This document shows positions 7,493-16,480 of a stretch of DNA of 64,000 bases, piece after piece. Positions within the stretch are counted from its first letter, which is position 1. Each line of letters begins with the position of its first letter. Under the pieces are notes generated by a model. It worked only from the letters and a program-made list of their open reading frames with translations. It did not search any database and was not told the DNA's origin. The DNA is from Rothia sp. (in: high G+C Gram-positive bacteria) (GTDB lineage: Bacteria > Actinomycetota > Actinomycetes > Actinomycetales > Micrococcaceae), in assembly GCA_030529845.1 (NCBI GenBank), contig JAUMWB010000003.1, positions 124,001 to 188,000 on the forward strand, written 5' to 3'. Both the position numbers and the translations under genes were made by a program.

Positions 7493-7993
7493 TTAGCCCT
7501 GGAAGGGCTTAGCAGAGACAATCTTGACGGGGATCTGCTTGCCATTGGGGGCTTCGTAGAAGAGTTCGTCGCCTACCTTGTGGCCGTTAATGGCGGCACC
7601 CATGGGGGACTTCTCCGAGAAGACCTGCAGGTCGGAGCCACCGACCAGGGTGTCGGCTACTTCGCGGGAGCCGAGCAGGAAGGTCATGGTCTTGCCGGCA
7701 ATATCGGCTTCAACGACCATGCCGGGCTCAACTACGCCGTCATCGGCTGCGGGCTTATCTGATACCTGGGCGGTTTCGAGCAGGTGCTGCAGCTGCTTGA
7801 TGCGGCCCTCGTTCTTGCCCTGTTCTTCGCGGGCTGCATGGTAGCCGCCGTTTTCCTTGAGGTCGCCCTCGTCGCGGGCCGCTGAGATACGGTCGATAAT
7901 TTCCTGGCGGTAGGGGCCGGAGAGGTACTCAAGCTCAGCCTTGAGCTTGTCGTAGGCTTCCTGAGTGAGCCAAGCGCCTTCGTTTTCTGCCAT
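7493..7993 (-). CDS. greA: Transcription elongation factor GreA
   Basis: 166 residues from ATG 7993, which has GGAG upstream; an in-frame GTG at 8107 would add an unrelated 38-residue leader. The N-terminal antiparallel coiled coil begins LTQEAYDKLKAELEYL and carries acidic residues at its tip (ARDEGDLKENGGYHAAREEQG), the GreA signature; the C-terminal FKBP-like domain contains SPMGAAINGHKVGDE. GreA binds the RNA polymerase secondary channel and stimulates cleavage of backtracked transcripts. Located as in M. tuberculosis, beside a DUF4307 gene and mca. Confidence 0.95.
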   Translation of the reverse strand: MAENEGAWLTQEAYDKLKAELEYLSGPYRQEIIDRISAARDEGDLKENGGYHAAREEQGKNEGRIKQLQHLLETAQVSDKPAADDGVVEPGMVVEADIAGKTMTFLLGSREVADTLVGGSDLQVFSEKSPMGAAINGHKVGDELFYEAPNGKQIPVKIVSAKPFQG

Positions 7994-8151
7994 GTGTTTA
8001 CTCCTTGTCAGCAAGGCCCCGAAACCGTTGTGGCTGGGGACCCTGTATACGGACGGGGCTAGTGAGGGCCCCGTATAAAAGGTCAGTCGTGAGCCTAGTC
8101 TACCCACAGGCGGGGTAAGCTCCCTAACTTTACCCCTAGAGAGAAAGGGCT

Positions 8152-8562
8152 TTAGTTAACCTTCCAGCAGCTATCGACGGTGGCTGTGGTTGCTTCACCT
8201 AGTACCCTAAACTGTACGGTCTGCACCGAGATGCCGTTCCCGTTGTCGTCGGCGTAGGGGCCGATAGCGACTTCCTTCCAGCCGACGGGGGCACCTGCGG
8301 TGTTCAGGGCCTTAACAGCGCAGACAGCGGTGTCTTCAGCTCGTTTGCTCACCTCAAAGGTAACTGAGACTTCATCAGCGCTGGTGAGGGTAAAACCAAC
8401 ATCACGACCGGTGGGATCATCGCTGGAGTCCGACTGTACCCAGACCACAAAGGCGATGCCCACCAGTACAGCTACCAGGGTCAACCCGTACCAGAACCAC
8501 TGGGGTAGGGCAGTACGCTGGCGGGTTGTGCCATAACGGGCGGATAGGTCAGGGGAGGTCAT
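8152..8562 (-). CDS. DUF4307 membrane-anchored protein
   Basis: 136 residues from ATG 8562 (AAAGGTG upstream). The N-terminus has the DUF4307 mark SARYGTT, then one membrane helix (WFWYGLTLVAVLVGIAFVVWV, about residues 25-45) and an extracytoplasmic beta-rich domain of about 85 residues ending in a cysteine pair-like VDSCWKVN. Function is unknown. Conserved neighbour of greA and divergent from mca, which matches the order in mycobacteria. Confidence 0.82.
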   Translation of the reverse strand: MTSPDLSARYGTTRQRTALPQWFWYGLTLVAVLVGIAFVVWVQSDSSDDPTGRDVGFTLTSADEVSVTFEVSKRAEDTAVCAVKALNTAGAPVGWKEVAIGPYADDNGNGISVQTVQFRVLGEATTATVDSCWKVN

Positions 8563-8710
8563 CGACCCACACCTTTCATACGGGGTAATAGAGAAGGAAG
8601 GCGGCTCCGTTAAGACGGGTAGAATTGACCAGTGTCTTTGAATGCGGGCCTTCCTCATTTACGATACCCCAAACATTACTCGAGCCACCTTCGCACAAAT
8701 GGAGTTTTGC

Positions 8711-9670
8711 ATGAGCAGCACTGAATCACCCGCACCCGGTTTTGACCCGTCCCTGCTGGCCCCCTTGAAAGAGGACTACACCGGCCTGCGTATTCTGGCC
8801 GTTCACGCCCACCCCGACGACGAATCCTCCAAGGGCGCCGCCACCATGGCCGCCTATGTAGCCCGCGGTGCCCGCGTGATGGTGGCGTCCATGACCGGTG
8901 GCGAACGAGGAGACATCCTCAACGAAGTGGTCAAGAGCAACCCGGCTGCCCACCGTGACCTGGCAGGCGTCCGCCGTCTTGAGATGAAGCAGGCCGCCGC
9001 CGTGCTGGGTATTGAGCACCGCTGGATCGGTTTTGTTGATTCGGGCCTGCCCGAGGGTGACCCCCTGCCCCCGCTGCCCTACGGCTCTTTTGCCAGCCTG
9101 CCCCTGGAGCAGGCGTCCGCCCCGCTCGTGCGCCTGGTACGAGACTTTAAGCCCCACGTCATCCTCACCTACGACGAAATTGGCGGCTACCCCCACCCCG
9201 ACCACATCATGACCCACCGGGTCTCCATGGAAGCCTTCGAGAAGGCGGGGGACGCGGACGCCTACCCCGGTACCGGTGAGCCCTGGCAGGTTTCCAAAAT
9301 CTACTACGACCGGGCCTTCAATTACGACCGCATGCTGGCTTTCCACCACTATCTCGAAGAAGCAGGCCTGGAGTCCCCCTTCGCACAGTGGATTGCCATG
9401 TCAATGGAAGAAGACATTGAGGGGCACCGCCCGCCGGTCTCCCGCCACCAGGCCACCACCCGGATCTCATCGGCAGACTTCTTTGAGAAACGAGATGAGG
9501 CCCTGCACGCCCACCAGTCCCAGGTCGCCCCAGACTCAGCCTTCTTTGCCGTCTCTCCCGAGATGCAGCGTAAAATCTGGCCCTTCGAAGACTACGTGCT
9601 GGCCCACAGCCGAGTGAAGAGCGAGGCGCCGGAAACCTGCTTCTCAACCGGTATCGACTACCGCTCCTAA
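8711..9670 (+). CDS. mca: Mycothiol S-conjugate amidase
   Basis: A zinc amidase of the LmbE/PIG-L fold that cleaves mycothiol conjugates, releasing a mercapturic acid for export and GlcN-Ins for reuse; it is the core of actinobacterial thiol-based detoxification. Zinc ligands are in AHPDDE (about residue 33) and HPDH (about residue 150). 319 residues from ATG 8711, preceded by GGAG at a spacing of six; upstream in-frame ATGs at 8642 and 8699 lack such a site. Length and the TGGERGD motif favour Mca over the related deacetylase MshB. A TAGAAT -10 box is at 8620-8625. It diverges from DUF4307. Confidence 0.9.
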   Translation: MSSTESPAPGFDPSLLAPLKEDYTGLRILAVHAHPDDESSKGAATMAAYVARGARVMVASMTGGERGDILNEVVKSNPAAHRDLAGVRRLEMKQAAAVLGIEHRWIGFVDSGLPEGDPLPPLPYGSFASLPLEQASAPLVRLVRDFKPHVILTYDEIGGYPHPDHIMTHRVSMEAFEKAGDADAYPGTGEPWQVSKIYYDRAFNYDRMLAFHHYLEEAGLESPFAQWIAMSMEEDIEGHRPPVSRHQATTRISSADFFEKRDEALHAHQSQVAPDSAFFAVSPEMQRKIWPFEDYVLAHSRVKSEAPETCFSTGIDYRS

Positions 9671-9758
9671 AGACAGGAAAGGCCCAGCCCCACCGCGTAG
9701 AATAGGGGTGACCGCCTAAAGGCGGCCCCTGCGCCCCAGACCCAGACCAGAGGAAACC

Positions 9759-10103
9759 TTGACAGTGTCAGCCCTGATTCCTGTATCTCTTACGATTCTT
9801 GCAGCCGAAGCGACCCCCACCGTCATTACCACGGTCAACCCCGACGGGTCCTTCCGCGGCTCACCCGGTATCGTGGGCTTCATCGTCACCTTCTGCCTGG
9901 CAATCGCCATCGTGTTGCTGGGGCTAGATTTGACCCGCCGCGCTCGCCGTCTGCGCTACCGCAGTGAATATGCCATTGCCCGTGAGGCTGAGGAACGGGC
10001 AGCAGCTGAGGCCGCCGCGCAGGGGAAAACCAAGGAGCCGGTTCATGCCACCGTGCGCGATGAGGCAGTGGTGGCGCAGGATCACCTGCGCCGCCCCCAC
10101 TAG
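9759..10103 (+). CDS. Small single-pass membrane protein downstream of mca
   Basis: 114 residues from TTG 9759, with AGAGG five bases ahead (GTG 9765 is an alternative). One membrane helix (PGIVGFIVTFCLAIAIVLLGLDL, about residues 35-57) is followed by a basic then alanine/glutamate-rich cytosolic tail. An N-terminal segment may span the membrane or be a signal. The same kind of protein follows mca in mycobacteria. No function is assigned. A TAGAAT -10 box at 9698-9703 suggests its own promoter. Confidence 0.7.
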   Translation: MTVSALIPVSLTILAAEATPTVITTVNPDGSFRGSPGIVGFIVTFCLAIAIVLLGLDLTRRARRLRYRSEYAIAREAEERAAAEAAAQGKTKEPVHATVRDEAVVAQDHLRRPH

Positions 10104-10124
10104 TTTCTTCGAGAAGATAAACTC

Positions 10125-10159
10125 AAGGACGCCCTACCCGGCCCGGGTACGGCGTCCTT
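10125..10159. terminator. Bidirectional terminator between convergent genes
   Basis: Outer arms AAGGACGCC (10125-10133) and GGCGTCCTT (10151-10159) enclose an inner TACCCG-GCC-CGGGTA hairpin; TTTAGTTTT follows. Lies between the small membrane protein gene and the hemolysin III gene. Confidence 0.82.
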
Positions 10160-10184
10160 TAGTTTTGAAGGTCACGGGGTGCGC

Positions 10185-10925
10185 CTATACAAAGATGCAG
10201 AACATGACTGCAATGTAGTGCTGGATGAAGCCGAGCACCGTAAAGACATGGAAGAGCTCGTGGAACCCGAAAATATGTGGGGCCATAGCGGGTCGCTTGG
10301 TGCCGTAGAAGACCGCGCCGATGATGTAGCTGGCCCCGCCGGTGGCGATGAGAATAGTGGCGACGGGGGAGACCTGCCAGAAATCCCCCAGGTAGAAGAC
10401 CGCCATGAGCCCCATGACAACGTAGATGGGGGTATAGAGCCAGCGGGGAGCCCCGGTCCAAAAGACTCTGAAGAGGGTGACCGATAGGGCGCAGCCCCAG
10501 ATACTCCAGAGCAGCACCGCCTGCTGAGCGCCTTCTAGGAGGGTGAGGGCTACCGGGGTGTAAGTACCCGCAATGAGCAGGGTGATGTTGGCGTGGTCCA
10601 GACGTTTGAGTAGCATACGGGCCCTAGCTGACCAGAAGCCCCGGTGGTAGATACCGGAGATGCCGAAGAGCAGGACGCCGGTGAGGGCAAAAATGGCGCA
10701 CCCGACGCCCACCAGGCCACCGCCGGAGAGGGCAATGAGCACGATGCCGGCGATAAAGGCGACGGGCGCGAAACCCGCATGAATCCAGCCGCGCAGCAGG
10801 GGCTTACCGTTCTCACGGTAGAAGTCGATGACTTCACGCTGAACATCGGTGAGCCGGTCAAGGACGCTCTGGTGGGGTGTAGTTGAGGAGCCGGTGGTCT
10901 GAGAACGGTGAACACGTGAAGCCAT
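10185..10925 (-). CDS. Hemolysin III / YqfA-PAQR family membrane protein
   Basis: 246 residues with about seven membrane helices and the HlyIII/PAQR marks: LLKRLDHANITLLIAGTY (the SxxxHxxD-like conserved region) and HELFHVFTVLGFIQHY with the zinc-binding histidines near the C-terminus. The start is taken at ATG 10925, which lies six bases after a -10-like CATACT (10932-10937), with TAGACC at 10956-10961 as a weak -35: a probable leaderless transcript. An in-frame TTG at 10946 would lie upstream of that promoter. Role in envelope homeostasis is family-based; toxicity should not be assumed. Confidence 0.87.
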   Translation of the reverse strand: MASRVHRSQTTGSSTTPHQSVLDRLTDVQREVIDFYRENGKPLLRGWIHAGFAPVAFIAGIVLIALSGGGLVGVGCAIFALTGVLLFGISGIYHRGFWSARARMLLKRLDHANITLLIAGTYTPVALTLLEGAQQAVLLWSIWGCALSVTLFRVFWTGAPRWLYTPIYVVMGLMAVFYLGDFWQVSPVATILIATGGASYIIGAVFYGTKRPAMAPHIFGFHELFHVFTVLGFIQHYIAVMFCIFV

Positions 10926-11113
10926 ATATTTAGTATGGCAGGTCAAAATAAGTGCGGTCTAGGGGGGGAGCTAGAAGCTGAACCTGCGGGCAAGGAGCCC
11001 AGGGCGCCGTCCGCCTAACCATCGCAGACGAGGCTAAGGAGCCTACCCGCTCCGGTCTTACAGGTAGAATGAGCAGGTAAGAAACCCGGCCACCTTCAGA
11101 CCAGGAGCAGCAT

Positions 11114-11875
11114 ATGAAGCTACCGCAGCCACTGTACACGGTGTATGAGCGGTCCCTGATTTCTGGGATTCCAGCGGAGAAACTGCCCCAGCATATCGGT
11201 GTGCTGGTTGATGGTAACCGCCGCTGGGCTGCCCTGCTGGGGGAGAGCACTAAGCACGGCCACGAGGCCGGTGCTGCCCGTATTATCGAGTTTTTGGGCT
11301 GGTGTACGGAGCTCAAGATTCCGATGGTCACCCTCTATATGCTCTCGACCGAGAACCTCAAGCGCAGCAGTGATGAGCTCAATGATCTGGTTGAAGTTAT
11401 TGAGGGGTTCGTGGGAAAGCTAGCTGCCAGCGGTCTAGCCCGCATTCGCCCGGTGGGTCAGCTCGAATCCCTACCTACCAGCCTGCGCTCTGCTTTCGAG
11501 GTGGCCGTTGAGCAAACAGCGGCTGTGAGCGGCTTACAGGTCAATATCGCTGTTGGCTACGGTGGGCGCCAGGAGATTACGGACGCCGTGCGCGGCCTAC
11601 TGCGGGAAGCAGCAGCTTCGGGGCACAGCCTGGACGAACTCGCAAAGAGCCTGACCAGTGACGATATTTCCCGCCACCTCTACACCAGTGGCATGCCCGA
11701 CCCCGATCTCTTAATTCGCACCTCTGGCGAGCAGCGTCTCTCTGGCTTTATGACCTGGCAGTCGGCCTACTCCGAGTTCTATTTCTGCGAAGCCCTATGG
11801 CCGGACTTCCGCCGGGTTGATTTTCTGCGAGCCCTGCGTGACTACGCTCAGCGCCAGCGCAGGTTCGGCTCCTAA
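11114..11875 (+). CDS. Short-chain Z-isoprenyl diphosphate synthase (UppS family)
   Basis: 253 residues of the cis-prenyltransferase family. Motifs: HIGVLVDGNRRWA (catalytic Asp in the family HxxxIMDGNxRW), ENLKRSSDEL, and the C-terminal PDPDLLIRTSGEQRLSGFMTWQ with the two arginines and serine binding IPP. Position next to hemolysin III matches M. tuberculosis Rv1086, a Z-farnesyl diphosphate synthase, so the product may be short (Z,E-FPP) rather than the C50-C55 lipid carrier; sequence alone does not decide. AGGAG precedes the ATG. TAGAAT -10 box at 11065-11070. Confidence 0.88.
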   Translation: MKLPQPLYTVYERSLISGIPAEKLPQHIGVLVDGNRRWAALLGESTKHGHEAGAARIIEFLGWCTELKIPMVTLYMLSTENLKRSSDELNDLVEVIEGFVGKLAASGLARIRPVGQLESLPTSLRSAFEVAVEQTAAVSGLQVNIAVGYGGRQEITDAVRGLLREAAASGHSLDELAKSLTSDDISRHLYTSGMPDPDLLIRTSGEQRLSGFMTWQSAYSEFYFCEALWPDFRRVDFLRALRDYAQRQRRFGS

Positions 11876-11893
11876 CAGCGGCCGGGAGCAAAT

Positions 11894-12430
11894 GTGCTCG
11901 AAGAGATATATAACCTAGCAGTAGAGGGTCTGGGCGGACGCTGGCAGTCGGCTCTTGCCTGTGTGCTCCTGGTTTGGGTGGTGGCGTGCTACCTGATAGC
12001 AACTGCCCGCCTGTGGGTGATTGATGTGCGTGAGCACCGTCTTCCTGACCGCATCGTCCTTCCCCTCTACGCCCTGCTTGGCCTACCCCTCTTTGGGGTG
12101 ATCCTACTAGCTTCCCCCGATTCCTTTGCCCAGGCTAAGCAGACAGCCTATGGGGCAGCGGTGATGCTTGGTTTCTACGCGCTCATGCGCCTAGCATCTC
12201 GCGGGGCCCTTGGATTAGGCGATGTAAAACTGGCCGGGGTACTGGGCCTGCTCTTGGCCTATTTTTCGCCCCTGAACCTGCTCTGGGGCAACCTGCTTAT
12301 TTTCCTCACCGGCGGACTATATTCTCTAGCGCTCATACTGACTCGTCGCGCTACCGGCCGTACCCACATAGCCTTCGGTCCCTTCATGCTGTTAGGCACC
12401 ACCATCGCTCTTTTCTTCCCAGCAACCTAA
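11894..12430 (+). CDS. A24 family prepilin peptidase, single-domain form
   Basis: 178 residues, about six membrane helices. Both catalytic aspartates of type IV prepilin peptidases are visible: VIDVREHRLPD near residue 40 and GLGDVKLAG near residue 110. The N-terminal methylase domain of PilD-type enzymes is absent, as in TadV/CpaA-like proteins. GTG start with GGGAG upstream; only 18 bp after the Z-prenyl synthase, so probably co-transcribed. No pilin or secretion ATPase gene lies in the window, so its substrate must be encoded elsewhere. Confidence 0.85.
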   Translation: MLEEIYNLAVEGLGGRWQSALACVLLVWVVACYLIATARLWVIDVREHRLPDRIVLPLYALLGLPLFGVILLASPDSFAQAKQTAYGAAVMLGFYALMRLASRGALGLGDVKLAGVLGLLLAYFSPLNLLWGNLLIFLTGGLYSLALILTRRATGRTHIAFGPFMLLGTTIALFFPAT

Positions 12431-12487
12431 CTAGCCAAGCGCGGCCGGCTGCCACGGACGTCCGCACTGCCCCCACGAAAGGACACT

Positions 12488-12970
12488 ATGCCTACCCCAC
12501 CATTCATTACCGACCTGCGGGCTAAAATCGGCTCTGACATGCTGTGGCTCTCTGGTGCTACGGCTGTGATTCAGCGGGATAACGGCGATATTCTGCTGGT
12601 TCGTCGCAGCGACACCGGGGCCTGGACGCCGGTCACCGGCATTGTCGACCCCGGTGAGAACCCAGCCCTGACCTGCCTGCGGGAGGCTGAAGAAGAAGCC
12701 GGGGTAGTTATCGAAGTCGTGGGTTTTGCCCAGCTGAAAGCCGACCCACCCATGACCTTCGATAACGGGGATCGCTGCCAGTTCCTCGATCACACCTTTT
12801 ACTGCCGCTACATCTCGGGGCAGGCCCGGGTCAATGACGAGGAATCTAGCCAGGTGCGCTGGGTACCGGTGGACCAGCTGCCTGACTACTGTAGCGAACG
12901 CATGCTCGATAGAATCGATGCCGCCCTGCACTGGCAGAACGGCGCCCGATTCGATCTGGAAGCCAGATAA
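12488..12970 (+). CDS. NUDIX hydrolase
   Basis: 160 residues with a complete Nudix box G-x5-E-x7-REAEEEAGV starting at GIVDPGE (about residues 55-77), which binds Mg2+ and positions the diphosphate substrate. The N-terminal beta strands (ATAVIQRDNGDILLVRRS) and the TFYCRYISG segment fit the fold. Members hydrolyse nucleoside diphosphates linked to another moiety; this one resembles the ADP-ribose/DNA-mismatch type only in general layout. Its stop codon abuts the stop codon of the convergent MarR gene with no bases between. Confidence 0.88.
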   Translation: MPTPPFITDLRAKIGSDMLWLSGATAVIQRDNGDILLVRRSDTGAWTPVTGIVDPGENPALTCLREAEEEAGVVIEVVGFAQLKADPPMTFDNGDRCQFLDHTFYCRYISGQARVNDEESSQVRWVPVDQLPDYCSERMLDRIDAALHWQNGARFDLEAR

Positions 12971-13477
12971 TTAGGCCTCGGCTGAGAGCTTACGCAGGAG
13001 CTCAACCAGCAGGGTGCGTTCAACAGGGGTCAGCTTTTCTGCCCACCGGGCCTCTAGCTGGTTCTGCTGGGCGAAGATGGAGCTGACGAACTCGGTGCCA
13101 GCGGGGGTAAGCTCAACGAGGGTACCACGGCCGTCCTCGGGGTCCTTAGCCTTGGTAATCAACCCCTTGGTTTCTAGGGGCTTACTGATATTCGAAACAG
13201 CGGCCCTGGTCATACCGGTGATGTTGGCCAGGGAGCTAGCTGAGGTTGCACCGGAATGCCAGAGAGCAAACAGCACCCGGTAGGCTGCCCAAGAGCTCCC
13301 CGCAGGGCGGTGTACCTTAGACTCAAAATCGTGGGTGATAGCCACAGAAGCGCGGTTGAGTGACATAGCGAGTAGGGTGGCATCAATATTGACGGGAGCC
13401 TCAGACTGGTGGGTGAGATTATCTCCGACCCGGTCGATAAAAGACCAGTAGGTGTGGTTACGGGGTGACGGTTCCAT
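12971..13477 (-). CDS. MarR family transcriptional regulator
   Basis: 168 residues with a winged helix-turn-helix: LWHSGATSASSLANITGMTRAAVSNISKPLETKGLI followed by the wing DPEDGRGTLVELTPAG with the conserved D-x-R. An extra 30-residue N-terminal segment precedes the dimerisation helix. ATG 13477 lies six bases after a TAGGCT box (13484-13489), which suggests a leaderless transcript; the AAGGA directly abutting the ATG is too close to work as a ribosome site. It diverges from the acetyl-CoA acetyltransferase gene and could control it, but no ligand can be inferred. Confidence 0.86.
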   Translation of the reverse strand: MEPSPRNHTYWSFIDRVGDNLTHQSEAPVNIDATLLAMSLNRASVAITHDFESKVHRPAGSSWAAYRVLFALWHSGATSASSLANITGMTRAAVSNISKPLETKGLITKAKDPEDGRGTLVELTPAGTEFVSSIFAQQNQLEARWAEKLTPVERTLLVELLRKLSAEA

Positions 13478-13571
13478 TCCTTAAGCCTACTCATTGCGGG
13501 GCCAGGACGGAAAAATTAGCCCCCTATTCCAGGCCCGAGGCGTGGTGCGTGCGCCATCTATCAGTCTGGTC

Positions 13572-13600
13572 TTGACCGACAGGATGCTCGGGGTTAGTCT
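13572..13600 (+). promoter_or_regulatory. Promoter of the thiolase gene
   Basis: TTGACC (13572-13577), a 17-base spacer and TAGTCT (13595-13600) form a sigma-70/SigA-type promoter. A short inverted repeat TGCAGC/GCTGCA (13625-13642) lies in the resulting 5' leader just before the ribosome site. Confidence 0.65.
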
Positions 13601-13654
13601 CTAAGAAATCCCTGAGATAGCAGGTGCAGCGATGATGCTGCAGAAGGAAGAAAT

Positions 13655-14851
13655 ATGCAGACTACCAACAAAGACGTTGTCATTATCGGCGCTGCCCGTA
13701 CACCCCAGGGTAAGATTATGGGCTCCCTATCATCCTTGAGCGCCGTTGAGCTGGGTACCACTGCTCTTGCCAAGGCCCTAGCTGCTGCGGGGGTTGCCCC
13801 CGAATACATCGAGGCAGTTATCTTTGGCCAAGTTGTGCAGGCGGGTGCGGGGCAGAATCCCGCCAAGCAGACCGCCAGCGCCGCCGGTATTCCTTTGACG
13901 ACTCCGGCGGTCACCGTTAACAGTGTCTGCTTATCGGGGCTACGTGCAGTCATGGACGCCGCCCGCCTGATTCGTGCAGGTGAGGTTCAGGTTGCGGTTG
14001 CCGGGGGCCAGGAATCTATGTCTCGGGCGCCCTTTCTGTTGCCGGACTTCCGCTCGGGCCGGGTCTTTGGTGCTACCGGGGTTCTGGACGCTGTAGAACG
14101 CGATGCCCTCACCGACGCTCAGAGTGGCGAGTCGATGGGGGTGCTGACCGAGGGCTCTAACGCTGATTTTGAGCTAACCCGTGAGCAGCAAGATGAAATC
14201 GCCGCTGCCTCCCACCAGCGAGCTCACGCGGCGGCGTCCGCAGGGCTTTTTGAGGCCGAAATAGCTCCGGTGCAGGTGCAAGGACGCCGCGGGCAGGTAA
14301 CTGAGGTCACCGCCGACGAAGGAGTTCGTGAGGGAACCACGGTGGAGATTCTTGCACAGCTGCGCCCCGCTTTTGACAAGGACGGCACTATCACCGCGGG
14401 GAATGCCTCCCCGCTGTCTGATGGTGCAGCTGCCCTGATGCTCTCCACCCGAGAATTTGCCGAAGAAAACGGAATCAAGCCGCTTGCAACCGTCCTCGCC
14501 TGGGCCAACACAGCAGGCCCAGAGAACGTGCTGCACTACCAGCCTTCCCGCGCTATTGCAGCTGCCCTCAAGAAGGCAGGGCTTACGGCAGCTGACCTTG
14601 ATCATGTTGAGATTAACGAGGCCTTTGCGGCGGTATCGGCTGTGTCTATCCGTGAGCTGGGGCTGGAAGCGGAGAAAGTCAACCCTCATGGCGGCGCTAT
14701 CGCATTAGGGCATCCGGTGGGGGCATCCGGTGCCCGTCTGGTTGTGCATGCAGCCCACACCCTGAATCAAACACCCGAAGCTACCTATGCGGCAGTAGCT
14801 CTCTGCGGAGGTGGTGGCCAGGGAGACGCCCTCATTCTGGGCAAGGTATAG
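13655..14851 (+). CDS. Acetyl-CoA C-acetyltransferase (thiolase)
   Basis: 398 residues, the usual size of a homotetrameric biosynthetic or degradative thiolase. The acyl-accepting cysteine is in VNSVCLSGLRAV (about residue 91), the catalytic histidine in HGGAIALGHPVGASGAR (about residue 350) and the second cysteine in ALCGGGGQGDA (about residue 382). It joins two acetyl-CoA into acetoacetyl-CoA or cleaves 3-ketoacyl-CoA. A complete promoter sits at 13572-13600. It stands alone beside a divergent MarR gene, with no other beta-oxidation gene nearby, so the direction of the pathway is unclear. Confidence 0.92.
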   Translation: MQTTNKDVVIIGAARTPQGKIMGSLSSLSAVELGTTALAKALAAAGVAPEYIEAVIFGQVVQAGAGQNPAKQTASAAGIPLTTPAVTVNSVCLSGLRAVMDAARLIRAGEVQVAVAGGQESMSRAPFLLPDFRSGRVFGATGVLDAVERDALTDAQSGESMGVLTEGSNADFELTREQQDEIAAASHQRAHAAASAGLFEAEIAPVQVQGRRGQVTEVTADEGVREGTTVEILAQLRPAFDKDGTITAGNASPLSDGAAALMLSTREFAEENGIKPLATVLAWANTAGPENVLHYQPSRAIAAALKKAGLTAADLDHVEINEAFAAVSAVSIRELGLEAEKVNPHGGAIALGHPVGASGARLVVHAAHTLNQTPEATYAAVALCGGGGQGDALILGKV

Positions 14852-14911
14852 CCAGCCTGGCCAGATGGTCCCAAACACTGGGCCCCTGCCCTGTCAGAAG
14901 TAGAGATATAG

Positions 14912-14950
14912 AAAGGCTGGCCCCCGAGAATTCCTCGGGGGCCAGCCTTT
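14912..14950. terminator. Bidirectional terminator between thiolase and fumC
   Basis: A perfect 17-bp stem (14912-14928 with 14934-14950) around loop AATTC; AAA/TTT at the base in both directions. Lies between convergent genes. Confidence 0.9.
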
Positions 14951-14969
14951 ACTCGGTGGAAAAGCAGGG

Positions 14970-16376
14970 TTAGAAGTTACCTAGCATCTTGGTGACGTCC
15001 AGAGCCTCATCAAGCTGGGCCTCGGCGACCTCACCGCGCTCAACATAACCCAGGGCGATGACGGCCTCGCGCACGGTGGTCTTGTTGGCCACTGAGTACT
15101 TAGCGATCTTGGCTGCTGCCTCGTAACCAATGAGCTTGTTCATGGGGGTCACGGTTGAGGGGGATGCCTCAGCCAGGAAGCGGGCACGCTCCACGTTGGC
15201 TTCCAGACCGTCAATCATCTTGTCGGCCATCACGCGGGAGGTGTTGGCCAGCAGGCGGATGGACTGGAGCAGGTTGGCAGCCATGACGGGGATACCCACG
15301 TTCAGCTCGAAGGCCCCGTTGGTGGAGGACAGGGCGATGGTGGTGTCGTTACCGATAACCTGAGCGCAGACCATAATGGCTGCCTCACAAATCACGGGGT
15401 TGACCTTGCCGGGCATGATGGAGGAACCGGGCTGCAAATCGGGGATATGTAGCTCGCCCAGGCCGGTGTTGGGGCCTGAGCCCATCCAACGAATATCGTT
15501 GTTGATCTTCATGAAGGAGTAGGCGATATTACGCAGCTGGCCGGAGGCCTCAATCAGGCCATCGCGGTTGGCCTGGGCCTCAAAGTGGTTGCGGGCCTCG
15601 GTCAGGGGCAGGCCGGTTTCTTCAGCCAGAAGTTCAATGACGCGGGCAGAGAAGCCATCGGGGGTGTTGATGCCGGTTCCCACAGCGGTGCCACCCAGGG
15701 GTACCTCAGCAACGCGGGGCAGGGAGGCATGGATGCGCTCAACCCCGTAGCGGACCTGGGCTGCGTAGCCGGAGAACTCCTGGCCTAGGGTCACAGGGGT
15801 GGCATCCATCAGGTGGGTGCGGCCGGACTTGACGACGTCCTTGAACTCTACAGCCTTGCGCTCCAGGGACTCAGCCAGGTATTCCAGGGCCGGGACCAAA
15901 TTCTTGAGCAGGGCCTCAGTAGCAGCTACGTGCACGGAGGTGGGGAAGACGTCGTTGGAGGACTGGGAGGCATTGACGTGGTCGTTGGGGTGAACCTCGA
16001 CGTCCTGGCCCTCCAGAGCCTGGTTAGCCAGGGTTGCCAGCACCTCGTTGGTGTTCATGTTGGAGGAGGTGCCAGAGCCGGTCTGGAAGACGTCGATGGG
16101 GAAGTGTTCATCGTAGTCACCGGCAGCTACCTTATCTGCAGCATCGCGGATAGCTGCGGCGCGGGTGGTGTCAAGAACACCCAGCTCTTCGTTGGCGCTT
16201 GCTGCTGCCTTCTTAATGAGGGCCAGGGCGCGGATGTGGGCAGACTCCAGTGTCTGGCCTGAGATGGGGAAGTTTTCAACGGCACGCTGGGTCTGGGCGC
16301 GGTAGAGGGCATCTACGGGTACGCGGACCTCACCCATGGTGTCGTGTTCAATGCGGTATTCAGTGTTTTCAGCCAT
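14970..16376 (-). CDS. fumC: Class II fumarate hydratase
   Basis: TCA-cycle enzyme interconverting fumarate and L-malate. 468 residues from ATG 16376 ([20 protein letters not shown]); an upstream in-frame start would only add a basic leader. Signature [11 protein letters not shown] (catalytic serine loop) near residue 325, plus [24 protein letters not shown] and [12 protein letters not shown] active-site segments. Length matches class II (non-Fe-S) fumarases. The order fumC - carbonic anhydrase - DUF4245 - glpX resembles the fum-glpX-DUF4245 block of mycobacteria. Confidence 0.95.
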   Translation of the reverse strand: MAENTEYRIEHDTMGEVRVPVDALYRAQTQRAVENFPISGQTLESAHIRALALIKKAAASANEELGVLDTTRAAAIRDAADKVAAGDYDEHFPIDVFQTGSGTSSNMNTNEVLATLANQALEGQDVEVHPNDHVNASQSSNDVFPTSVHVAATEALLKNLVPALEYLAESLERKAVEFKDVVKSGRTHLMDATPVTLGQEFSGYAAQVRYGVERIHASLPRVAEVPLGGTAVGTGINTPDGFSARVIELLAEETGLPLTEARNHFEAQANRDGLIEASGQLRNIAYSFMKINNDIRWMGSGPNTGLGELHIPDLQPGSSIMPGKVNPVICEAAIMVCAQVIGNDTTIALSSTNGAFELNVGIPVMAANLLQSIRLLANTSRVMADKMIDGLEANVERARFLAEASPSTVTPMNKLIGYEAAAKIAKYSVANKTTVREAVIALGYVERGEVAEAQLDEALDVTKMLGNF

Positions 16377-16480
16377 ACTGCCTAGTCTAATACGCCGCCG
16401 TGACGGCTGTCGCACTGGCCGTAAAAATGACGCAAGAGCAGGCTCTGCGCCGAATGCGGAGTACAGCCCGGCTGGAGATT

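Noticed and set aside
12431-12931. 166-residue minus-strand frame opposite the Nudix gene
   Set aside because: The Nudix box on the plus strand is complete; the antisense frame shows no recognisable domain.
14174-14689. Minus-strand frame inside the thiolase gene
   Set aside because: Covers catalytic parts of the thiolase and has no independent evidence.
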